Position numbers and translations under genes: made by a program | Notes under the pieces: model-generated | Database searches by the model: none | Told to the model about the DNA's origin: nothing | The model's input: the letters and a program-made list of their open reading frames with translations, nothing else | Part shown: positions 57,515-64,000 of the stretch, piece by piece | How the letters are laid out: the number at the start of each line of letters is the position of its first letter | Numbering within the stretch: the stretch's first letter is position 1 | Assembly (NCBI GenBank): GCA_910587145.1 | Contig: CAJUMH010000007.1 | Span: forward strand, 1-64,000 | DNA from: an uncultured Ruthenibacterium sp. | Lineage (GTDB): Bacteria > Bacillota > Clostridia > Oscillospirales > Ruminococcaceae | Direction of reading: 5' to 3' | Length of the DNA stretch: 64,000 bases

Positions 57515-59059
57515 ATGGCACAGCAGCAACCGCAATATCCGCAGAACGCGGGAGAACCACAGGCTTCTGGGGCTTCGCAGGCGGCGGAAACTTTACAAAG
57601 CCCGGAAGGTGCGCAGGCGGCGGGAACTTCGCAAGCGGCGGAAGCTTCGCAGGCTTCTGGGGCTTCGCAGGCGGCGGGGTACCCGCAAGATCCGGGCTGC
57701 CCGCCGTATGGCGGATATCCCTGGTACCCGCCGTATCAGGCAGGCCCCGGCATGCCGCACCCGCCGTATCAGGCAGGCCCCGGCATGCCGTACCCGCCGT
57801 ACCCCGGCCCGCCCTATGCTTATGGGGCTTGGGGCGCCGCGCAGCCCAAAGCGGGCGCCGGGCCGCAGGCACCGGGCGCGGCGCCCGCAGGCAGCCCCGG
57901 TATGCCGCGCTATGCGGCCGCGCCGCAATTCCGCGCGGCCAAGCCGCCCCGCCGGCGCAAAAACCGTGCGCCGCTGGCGGCGGCGCTGCTGTGCGTGGGG
58001 CTTGTGGCGGTGGCTGTGCTTACGGGCGCGGCGCTGCGCGTAATGGAGCGCGGCGGGGCGCTGCGCGAGCGGCCCGAGCCCGGCGAGATTCCCAGTTTTT
58101 CCATCGAGGCGCCGCCGGAAGAGACGGAGAGCGGCCTTTCCACGGTAGAGATCGCCCGCACCGTCAGCCCGAGCGTGGTGTGCATCAATGTATATGAGCC
58201 CGGCAGCATCTCCGTCGCGGGCAGCGGCAGCGGCATCATTTTCAATGCGGAGGGCTTTATCGTCACAAACGCCCATGTGGTGGAAAACAGCTCCGCCATC
58301 ACCGTAAAGCTGGACGACGGGCGCGAGACGAGCGCGTGGGTGGTGGGGGCAGATTCCCGCACCGATCTTGCGGTGGTGAAGATTACGGCCGACGATCTGG
58401 TTCCCGCGGTGTTCGGCGATTCGGACGCTTTGCAGGTGGGCGAGCGTGCCGTGGCCATCGGCAATGCGGCCGGTGAGTTTTCCGGCACGGTAACGCAGGG
58501 CGTGATCTCCGGGCTGAACCGCGAGGTGACGATGGAATCCGGCAACGGCTATGTAACGATGAGCCTCATCCAAACCTCCGCCGCCATCAATCCCGGCAAT
58601 TCCGGCGGCGCGCTGGTAAACCGGTTCGGGCAGGTGATCGGCATCAACTCCGCAAAGCTGAACAGCGCTTTGTACGAAGGCATCGGGTTCGCCATTCCCG
58701 TGGCGGACGCGCAGCCTGTCATCGCCGATCTGATCGACTACGGCTATGTAAAAGACCGCGTGGCCTTGGGCGTGATGGTGATCGCGCTTTCGCCCGCAAC
58801 GGGCCCCTCGAACGATCTGCCCGAACAGGGGCTTTACATTTCCGCTGTGGAGGAATACAGCGATCTGAACCGGCACGACGTTACGGTGGGCGATGTGATC
58901 CTGAAGGCGGACGGCGTAACGCTTGTAACGACCTCCGATCTGCTGGATGTGCTGGAGACCCACAAGCCCGGCGAAACCGTAACGCTGGAGATCCAAAAAC
59001 ACGGCAGCGGAACGGTTATCACCATTGACGTGGAGCTGGTGGAAAGCCGAAACAATTAA
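57515..59059 (+). CDS. HtrA/DegP-like serine protease with repeat-rich N-terminus
   Basis: 514 residues. A cytoplasmic N-terminus of 150 residues is low-complexity (ASGASQAAETL/ASQASGASQAAGY and two YQAGPGMPxPP units). A TM helix follows at about 151-174, then the trypsin-like domain with H254 (TNAHVV), D284 (RTDLAVVK) and S363 (NPGNSGGAL), and a C-terminal PDZ domain (GVMVIALSPATGPSN to TLEIQKHGSG). It should degrade or refold misfolded extracytoplasmic proteins. AGAGGA precedes ATG 57515. It follows the two-component system by about 185 bases, which may regulate it. Confidence 0.93.
   Translation: MAQQQPQYPQNAGEPQASGASQAAETLQSPEGAQAAGTSQAAEASQASGASQAAGYPQDPGCPPYGGYPWYPPYQAGPGMPHPPYQAGPGMPYPPYPGPPYAYGAWGAAQPKAGAGPQAPGAAPAGSPGMPRYAAAPQFRAAKPPRRRKNRAPLAAALLCVGLVAVAVLTGAALRVMERGGALRERPEPGEIPSFSIEAPPEETESGLSTVEIARTVSPSVVCINVYEPGSISVAGSGSGIIFNAEGFIVTNAHVVENSSAITVKLDDGRETSAWVVGADSRTDLAVVKITADDLVPAVFGDSDALQVGERAVAIGNAAGEFSGTVTQGVISGLNREVTMESGNGYVTMSLIQTSAAINPGNSGGALVNRFGQVIGINSAKLNSALYEGIGFAIPVADAQPVIADLIDYGYVKDRVALGVMVIALSPATGPSNDLPEQGLYISAVEEYSDLNRHDVTVGDVILKADGVTLVTTSDLLDVLETHKPGETVTLEIQKHGSGTVITIDVELVESRNN
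57563..57800 (+). repeat. In-frame repeats encoding the HtrA N-terminus
   Basis: A segment of about 28 bases, beginning GCTTCTGGGGCTTCGCAGGC, occurs twice (near 57565 and 57655). A 30-base YQAGPGMP-coding unit is duplicated at about 57738-57795. All copies keep the frame, so the cytoplasmic tail length can vary by slippage or recombination. Confidence 0.8.
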
Positions 59060-59195
59060 GCGCCGGCGCGGCCCCGGCGAAAAGCCGAAACACCCGCTTT
59101 GGAGCGGCTGAACGGGAATCCCCCTTCGTCAGACAGGAAGGCGCAAACAGGCCGGCCGGGGGAAGCGAACGGACGAACAGAGGAGAACGATCGGG

Positions 59196-60428
59196 ATGCA
59201 AAAGGCAAACGAAATACGGCGGCCGCGGCGCGCGCGGCCGGCCGCACTGGCACAGCGGCGCGCACGGCCGATGCCGGCGTTCGCGGCGGATGGCGCTGCG
59301 GCGCAGATCGCCCAGCCGGCGCGGCGGGTGCTGCCGGCGCTGACGGTGCTGCTGGCGCTGACGGTACTGCTGGGCGCGTGTTCTGCCGGTGTGATTACCT
59401 CGTCCGACGGCACGACGCAGACGGCAGGAACCTATGTGGGCCCGGGCGCATCCGAGGCCGCGCCGCAGGAGGAAGGGCCGAATGCCTCCTTGCCGGCCGC
59501 GCCGCAGGACAAAGCGCCGGCAGGCGCTTTGCCGGACGCGCCCGGTGGGGAGGCCGTTACCTTCACCGACGCGCTCGGCCGCACGGTGACGGTGGAACAT
59601 CCGCAGCGCGTGGCGGCGCTGATCGGCAGCTTTGCAGACGTGTGGTGCCTTGCCGGCGGCAGGGATGTGCTGGTGGCTGCGGCGGACGACGCGTGGACAC
59701 AGTTTGATCTGCAGCTGCCGAAATCTGTGGAGAACATCGGTGGGGCAAAAAGCCCCAGCGCCGAGGCGCTGCTGGCTGCGCAGCCGGATTTTATCATCGC
59801 CAGCGCCGCCACGCAGGCAGACGTGGATCTGCTGCCCATTTTGCAGCAGGCGGGCATTACAACGGCCTTTTTTGACGTGAGCAGCCTTGACGATTATCTT
59901 GCAATGCTAAAAATCTGTACGCGCATCACCGGCTGCCCGGAGCGGTACGAAGCATACGGCGCGGCGGTGCAGGCTCAGGCAGACGCGGCGCTGGCGCTGG
60001 CGCAGGGCAAAGAAGGCCCGAGCGTGCTGTATCTGCGCGCTTCTACGGGCGGCTGCAAGGTAAAAAACAGCGAGGGCAGCGTGCTGGGCGAAATGCTGGC
60101 CGCGCTGGGCTGCGTGAACATTGCGGACAGCGACGCTTCTCTTTTGGAGGAGCTTTCCATGGAAGCGATCCTTGCCGCCGATCCCGACCGGATCTTTATT
60201 GTATTGCAGAGCAACGATGAGGACGCGGCGCGCGCCTCGCTGGAGGAATCTCTGCTGTCAAACCCCGCATGGGGGCAGCTGCGCGCGGTGCGCAGCGGGG
60301 CGTGCCACTACCTCGACCAGCGGCTGTACAATCTGAAGCCGAACGCCCGCTGGGGCGAAGCATACGAGGCGCTGGCAAAGATTCTTTACGTCGATCCTGC
60401 CGAAGGAGCGCCGGCAAATGCGCCGTAG
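59196..60428 (+). CDS. Metal-chelate/cobalamin-type ABC substrate-binding lipoprotein
   Basis: 410 residues, periplasmic_binding_2 (BtuF/FecB) fold. An unusually long Arg/Ala-rich N-terminal extension (about 45 residues) precedes the hydrophobic core LPALTVLLALTVLLGAC with the lipobox (Cys near 62). The binding domain begins VTFTDALGRTVTVEHPQRVAAL and continues ENIGGAKSPSAEALLAAQPDFIIAS. Ligand could be an iron complex, heme or a corrinoid. The start may lie further downstream, since the Arg-rich leader is atypical, but GAGGAG before ATG 59196 supports the present choice. The next gene overlaps its 3' end. Confidence 0.9.
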   Translation: MQKANEIRRPRRARPAALAQRRARPMPAFAADGAAAQIAQPARRVLPALTVLLALTVLLGACSAGVITSSDGTTQTAGTYVGPGASEAAPQEEGPNASLPAAPQDKAPAGALPDAPGGEAVTFTDALGRTVTVEHPQRVAALIGSFADVWCLAGGRDVLVAAADDAWTQFDLQLPKSVENIGGAKSPSAEALLAAQPDFIIASAATQADVDLLPILQQAGITTAFFDVSSLDDYLAMLKICTRITGCPERYEAYGAAVQAQADAALALAQGKEGPSVLYLRASTGGCKVKNSEGSVLGEMLAALGCVNIADSDASLLEELSMEAILAADPDRIFIVLQSNDEDAARASLEESLLSNPAWGQLRAVRSGACHYLDQRLYNLKPNARWGEAYEALAKILYVDPAEGAPANAP

Positions 60429-61434
60429 CGGGCAGGGCGCGGCGCGCCTTGCCGGTTTGGCGGCGGCGGTGCTGTGCGCGGCAGTGCTGAGCCTGTGCCT
60501 TGGCGCGCGGCAGCTTGCACCCGGCACGGTGCTGCGCGCGCTGCTGGGGGCCGCGGGCGAGGCGGAGCGAGCTGCGGCCGATATTGTACGCCTTGTGCGC
60601 CTGCCGCGCACGGCCGGCGGTCTGCTTGCGGGCGCGGCGCTGGCGGCGTCCGGCACGGTGATCCAAACCGTGCTGGCAAACCCGCTGGCCGCGCCGAACA
60701 TCATCGGCATCAATTCGGGCGCGGGGCTCGGCGTGGCAATCTGCTGCGCCCTTGCGCCCGGCGCGGCCGTGCTTACGCCGCCGGCCGCTTTTTTGGGCGC
60801 GTTCGGCGGCGTTTCGCTCGTGCTTGCGCTCTCGCGGCGGGCGGGGGCTTCCCGCATCACGCTGGTGTTGGCGGGCGTTGCGGTTTCGGGTATGCTGAGC
60901 GCGGGCGTGGATCTGGTGCTCACGCTTGTGCCCGACGCGCTGGTGGGCTATTCCGATTTTCGCATCGGCGGCCTTGCGCAGGTGTCGATGCAAAAAATTG
61001 CGCCCGCCGCCTGGGTAATCGTCCCCTGCCTTGCGGTGCTGCTGCTGCTGGCGGGCGAGATGGATGTGCTGGCGCTGGGAGAAGATTTGGCCCACAGCCT
61101 GGGGCTGCGGGTGCGCGCGGTAAGCCTGCTGCTGCTGGCACTGGCGGCGGCTTTGGCGGGTGCGGCCGTCAGCTTTGCGGGGCTGCTGGGGTTTGTTGGC
61201 CTTGTGGCGCCGCAGATCGCGCGGCGGCTTGTGGGCGGCGGGGCGCGCCGCCTGCTGCCGGGCGCCATGCTGCTGGGCGCGCTGCTGCTCACACTGTGCG
61301 ATCTTGCCGCGCGCGTGCTCTTTGCACCGTTCGAGCTGCCGGTGGGCATTGTGCTTTCGCTGGCGGGCGGGCCGTTTTTTCTGTGGCTGCTGTTTCGCCA
61401 GCGGCACAGAGAAACGGCGGCGGAGCGCCCGTAA
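60418..61434 (+). CDS. FecCD-family ABC transporter permease
   Basis: 338 residues, about ten TM helices. FecCD signatures: RLPRTAGGLLAGAALAASGTVIQTVLANPLAAPNIIGINSGAGLG, then ALGEDLAHSLGLRVRAV (coupling region) and VSFAGLLGFVGLVAPQIARRLVG. It forms the homodimeric translocation channel for a metal chelate or cobalamin. ATG 60418 overlaps the binding-protein 3' end by 11 bases. It is very rich in Leu, Ala and Gly. Confidence 0.95.
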   Translation: MRRSGQGAARLAGLAAAVLCAAVLSLCLGARQLAPGTVLRALLGAAGEAERAAADIVRLVRLPRTAGGLLAGAALAASGTVIQTVLANPLAAPNIIGINSGAGLGVAICCALAPGAAVLTPPAAFLGAFGGVSLVLALSRRAGASRITLVLAGVAVSGMLSAGVDLVLTLVPDALVGYSDFRIGGLAQVSMQKIAPAAWVIVPCLAVLLLLAGEMDVLALGEDLAHSLGLRVRAVSLLLLALAAALAGAAVSFAGLLGFVGLVAPQIARRLVGGGARRLLPGAMLLGALLLTLCDLAARVLFAPFELPVGIVLSLAGGPFFLWLLFRQRHRETAAERP

Positions 61435-61436
61435 AA

Positions 61437-61515
61437 ATACGGGCGGTTCCGTAAAAAATATGTCTGCGCCGCAAAGCGGAGCAAAAGGCGCTTCGCTTCC
61501 CAGCCTCGCAGCGGT
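61437..61515. repeat. Weak third copy of the dispersed repeat
   Basis: Starts ACGGGCGGTTCC (identical for 12 bases to copy 1 at 21194), carries GCAAAG-like and GCGCTTCGCTT segments in the same order, but diverges elsewhere. It lies directly after the permease stop. Probably a decayed relative; similarity by chance over 12 GC-rich bases cannot be excluded. Confidence 0.4.
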
Positions 61516-61574
61516 GCTTGCGGGCGGCGATCCGGCTTTGCGCAAAGGATAAAAACAGGAGGGGGAGCGATAGC

Positions 61575-62330
61575 ATGATCGAGCTGCGGGCCCTGTCCGC
61601 CGGGTATCGGGGGCAGCCGGTGCTGCAAAATATCAGCCTCGCGTTCCCGCCGGGAACGGTGACGGCGCTGCTGGGGCCGAACGGCTGCGGAAAAACCACG
61701 CTGCTGAAAACGGCGCTGGGCCTGCTGGAGCCCATAGCGGGCGAGGTATGGTACGACGGCGCGCCCCTTTCCGCGCTCACGCCGCGGCAGGCGGCGCGCC
61801 GAGCGGCCTATTTGCCGCAAAGCCGCGCCGTTCCGGAGCTGGAGGCGCAGCGGATGGTGCTGCACGGGCGTTTTCCGTATCTTTCGTTCCCGCGCCGCTA
61901 CCGGCAGAGCGATCACGAGGCTGTGCGGCGGGCGCTTGCCGCGGCAGGCGCGCAGGAGCTTGCCGAACGCCCGCTCCCGCAGCTCAGCGGCGGGCAGCGG
62001 CAAAAGGTGTATCTGGCAATGGCTCTGGCGCAGGAGACCCCCACCGTCTTTTTGGACGAGCCGACGGCGTGGCTGGACGTGCGCTGCCAGCTTGACGTGA
62101 TGCGCACCGCGCGCACGCTGGCGGACGCGGGGCGCGCGGTGGTGGTTGTGTGCCACGATCTGTGCCTTGCGCTGCGCACGGCCGACCGCGCGGCGGTGTT
62201 TGCCGCGGGCGGCCTGCTGCTGGCCGATACGCCCGAGGCCGTCTACCAAAGCGGCGTGCTGGACAAAGCGTTTGCGGTGCGCGTTTGCCGGGTGCTTGCC
62301 GGGGGCAGCTGGCAATATTTTTGCGAGTGA
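61575..62330 (+). CDS. ABC transporter ATPase of the FecCD/BtuD type
   Basis: 251 residues. Walker A GPNGCGKTTLLKTAL, Q-loop YLPQSR, ABC signature LSGGQRQKVYLAMALAQ, Walker B VFLDEPTAWLD, H-loop VVVVCHDLCLA. It powers the transporter whose binding protein and permease lie upstream. AGGAGGGGGAG precedes ATG 61575. The 140-base spacer from the permease includes the possible third dispersed repeat copy. Confidence 0.95.
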   Translation: MIELRALSAGYRGQPVLQNISLAFPPGTVTALLGPNGCGKTTLLKTALGLLEPIAGEVWYDGAPLSALTPRQAARRAAYLPQSRAVPELEAQRMVLHGRFPYLSFPRRYRQSDHEAVRRALAAAGAQELAERPLPQLSGGQRQKVYLAMALAQETPTVFLDEPTAWLDVRCQLDVMRTARTLADAGRAVVVVCHDLCLALRTADRAAVFAAGGLLLADTPEAVYQSGVLDKAFAVRVCRVLAGGSWQYFCE

Positions 62331-62544
62331 GGCGGTGCTTGTGCGAGCAAAACGCTTTGCTGCAAGTGTGGCGGTATGGCTGCGTGTAAGCGCTGCTTCT
62401 GCGAGGATGGCGTTTTTCGGCACATGCGCCGCCGATGCGGTTTGCCCGGCGGTATTGCCGTTTGGCCGGCCGCAGCCTGCGCGGCGCTGAACGCGCCTCT
62501 GCTTTTATGGATACCCGTGTAATTACCCGGAAGGAGCGATCCGT

Positions 62545-63162
62545 ATGGCGTATTTTCCGCTGTTTGTGGAATTGGAGAAAAAGCCCTGCCTGATTGTGGG
62601 CGGGGGAACAGTCGCGCTGCGCAAAGCGGAAGGGCTGCTTTGCTGCGGTGCGCGGCTGACGGTGGTCGCACCCGCGTTTGCCCCGGGCTGGGATGCGCTG
62701 GCCGGCCGCGCAGCGCTGCTGCGGCGGGTGTTTTGCCCGGCCGATGCGGACGGGCAAATGCTCGTAATCGCCGCAGCAGACGACACGGCGGTAAATGCCG
62801 CCGTTGCCGCGCAGTGCCGGGCCGCGCGCATTCCCGTGAACACAGTGGACGACCCGGAGCACTGCACCTTTTTATTCCCTGCGCTGGTGCGGCGCGGCGC
62901 GCTGTGCGTGGGCATTTCCACGGGCGGCGCAAGCCCCACGGCGGCGGCTTATGTAAGGCGGCGCATTGAGGCCGCACTGCCTGAGGACGACGCGTGGGAA
63001 GGGATCCTCGCGTTCCTTGCCGCGCAGCGCCCGCACATTCAGGCATGTGTTCCAAGCGCGCCCGCGCGCGCAAGGATCTTTGCCGCTCTGTTCGAGGCCT
63101 GCATGGCGCGCGGCGGGCCGCTCGACGCGCAGGAGGTGCAGGCGTTCCTGCCCCGTGCATAG
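62545..63162 (+). CDS. Precorrin-2 dehydrogenase/sirohydrochlorin ferrochelatase family protein
   Basis: 205 residues, matching the NAD-binding N-terminal CysG (Met8p) type: FPLFVELEKKPCLIVGGGTVALRKAEGLLCCGARLTVVAP, then LVIAAADDTAVNAAVAAQCRAARIPVNTVDDPEHCTFLFPALVRRGALCVGISTGGASPTAAAYVRRRIEAALP. It oxidises precorrin-2 to sirohydrochlorin (and possibly chelates metal) for siroheme or cobalamin synthesis. The Asp of the chelatase site is probably in VDDPEH. It follows a metal-chelate/cobalamin transporter, a consistent tetrapyrrole context. GGAAGGAG precedes the ATG. Confidence 0.92.
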   Translation: MAYFPLFVELEKKPCLIVGGGTVALRKAEGLLCCGARLTVVAPAFAPGWDALAGRAALLRRVFCPADADGQMLVIAAADDTAVNAAVAAQCRAARIPVNTVDDPEHCTFLFPALVRRGALCVGISTGGASPTAAAYVRRRIEAALPEDDAWEGILAFLAAQRPHIQACVPSAPARARIFAALFEACMARGGPLDAQEVQAFLPRA

Positions 63163-63274
63163 GGCGCTTGGGCTTTTGCATATTTTAAAAAGGCCCCGGC
63201 AGAAAAGCGATGGGCAGACGAGACAGGGGCCCGGGAGCTTTCCCGGATCGATAAACAAAAGGCGGTGATGCGAT

Positions 63275-63886
63275 TTGCGCGAAAAAACAGAACTGAAAAC
63301 AAAACGCCTCGTGCTGCGGCCGCTGGGGACGGAGGATCTGCAAACCGTGCACGCGTATGCGTCCGATCTGGAAAACACAAAATGGATGCAGAATCTTCCC
63401 AACGAAACCATCGAGGAGACGCTGGCGTTTTTGAAAAGTGCCGAGGCCGAGTGGCAAAGGGAGCATCCTTCGTTTTACGAGTTTGCGGTGCTGTGGGAAG
63501 GGCGGCATATCGGCACGGTGAGCCTCTATCTGGAAGAAGCCGCCAACACGCCCGGGCAGACCGGTGTATCCGGGCGGGCGGCGGAAGCTGCCAACACGCC
63601 CGGGCAGGCCGGGGAACTGGGATGGGTGTTTCACAAAGACTACTGGGGCCGGGGCTTTGCGGGCGAGGCGGCCGCCGCTCTGGTGGAATACGCTGTCCGG
63701 CAGTGGAAGATCTGCCATTTTGTCGCGCACTGCGATGCGGAAAACATCGGCTCGTACCGGGTGATGGAAAAGCTCGGCATGGTGCGCACGGCTGTCGGCC
63801 ACAACCGCAAAAACCGCGCCTCGGCGCAGGTGCGGACGGAATATCGGTACGAGATGTGGCTTGGGAACGTCCAAAGCAACCGCTGA
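63275..63886 (+). CDS. GNAT acetyltransferase (RimJ/RimL type) with an internal duplication
   Basis: 203 residues. TKRLVLRPLGTEDLQTVHAYASDLENTKWM opens an acetyltransf_3 domain; the acetyl-CoA loop is ELGWVFHKDYWGRGFAGEAAAALVEYA, and it ends NIGSYRVMEKLGMVRT. It probably N-acetylates a small amine or protein N-terminus. Between the IGTVSLYLEE strand and GELGWVF there is an insertion of about 25 residues with AANTPGQ twice; its DNA is a near-duplicate, suggesting recent slippage in a surface loop. Start is TTG 63275 with GGCGGTG upstream; the nearby ATG 63268 is out of frame. Confidence 0.85.
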   Translation: MREKTELKTKRLVLRPLGTEDLQTVHAYASDLENTKWMQNLPNETIEETLAFLKSAEAEWQREHPSFYEFAVLWEGRHIGTVSLYLEEAANTPGQTGVSGRAAEAANTPGQAGELGWVFHKDYWGRGFAGEAAAALVEYAVRQWKICHFVAHCDAENIGSYRVMEKLGMVRTAVGHNRKNRASAQVRTEYRYEMWLGNVQSNR

Positions 63887-64000
63887 ACGGCCCGCACCGG
63901 CAGGGCGGGGAGCCGTTTTGAAAAGGTTTTTTCCATAAACGCATCAAGATGTTAAAAAGGTGAGCTCTCCCACGGATAAGGCGGGTTGCAGGGCCTTGTT

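Overview
The window looks like a chromosomal segment of a motile, anaerobic, Gram-positive Clostridia-type bacterium, possibly Oscillospirales (inferred from gene families; no rRNA is present). Pointers are a late flagellar cluster with the FliW/CsrA pair, a group B-type [FeFe] hydrogenase, a DUF1836 protein, DegV, DUF4321, a YesMN-type two-component system and ribosome binding sites of the AGGAGG type. No tRNA, rRNA or CRISPR array was seen.

Two blocks differ visibly in base composition. Positions 1 to about 20,040 form an AT-richer accessory island; from about 20,046 on the DNA is GC-rich core chromosome. The island begins with IS debris (an internally deleted IS5-type element, an IS3-like orfA stub, a DUF6870-like gene fragment). 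A carbohydrate locus follows: a divergent promoter region near 12.8 kb drives, leftwards, a lipoprotein binding protein, two CUT1 permeases, a YesM-type kinase, a YesN-type regulator, an AGE-family epimerase, two paralogous SDR proteins and an enolase-superfamily dehydratase. Rightwards it drives a GH13 trehalose-6-phosphate-hydrolase-like enzyme. An IS5-family element has landed between the SDRs and the dehydratase, and another follows the GH13 gene. The island's right arm (15.8-20.0 kb) carries a ribbon-helix-helix protein behind a large inverted repeat, an XRE regulator, an unrecognised zinc-ribbon protein, a small ORF and a large serine recombinase. The recombinase frame runs on through a terminator into core DNA, which suggests that the island junction lies there.

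The core block runs: L-lactate dehydrogenase, DegV and a divergent DUF1836 protein with a 42-bp palindrome between them; hflK/hflC behind what looks like a yybP-ykoY manganese riboswitch with an attenuator; a group B-type [FeFe] hydrogenase; an ArsP_2-type metal exporter; two M23 peptidases separated by a possible structured RNA; M20 and M29 peptidases; then methylglyoxal synthase, a MinD-like ATPase, Maf, DUF4321, dUTPase, a U32 peptidase and ZapA on the minus strand.

From 40.5 to 51.1 kb lies a flagellar hook-filament-junction and cap operon: flgM, flgN, flgK, flgL, a DUF6470 gene, fliW, csrA, a FliT-like small protein, an unusually long fliD and fliS. It is interrupted by one minus-strand gene of unknown function. 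The rest holds clpB, an RHH-domain protein, an OmpR/EnvZ-type two-component system followed by an HtrA protease, a FecCD-type metal-chelate/cobalamin ABC transporter followed by a siroheme-synthase-like protein, and a GNAT acetyltransferase. Several dispersed and tandem intergenic repeats occur in the core block.
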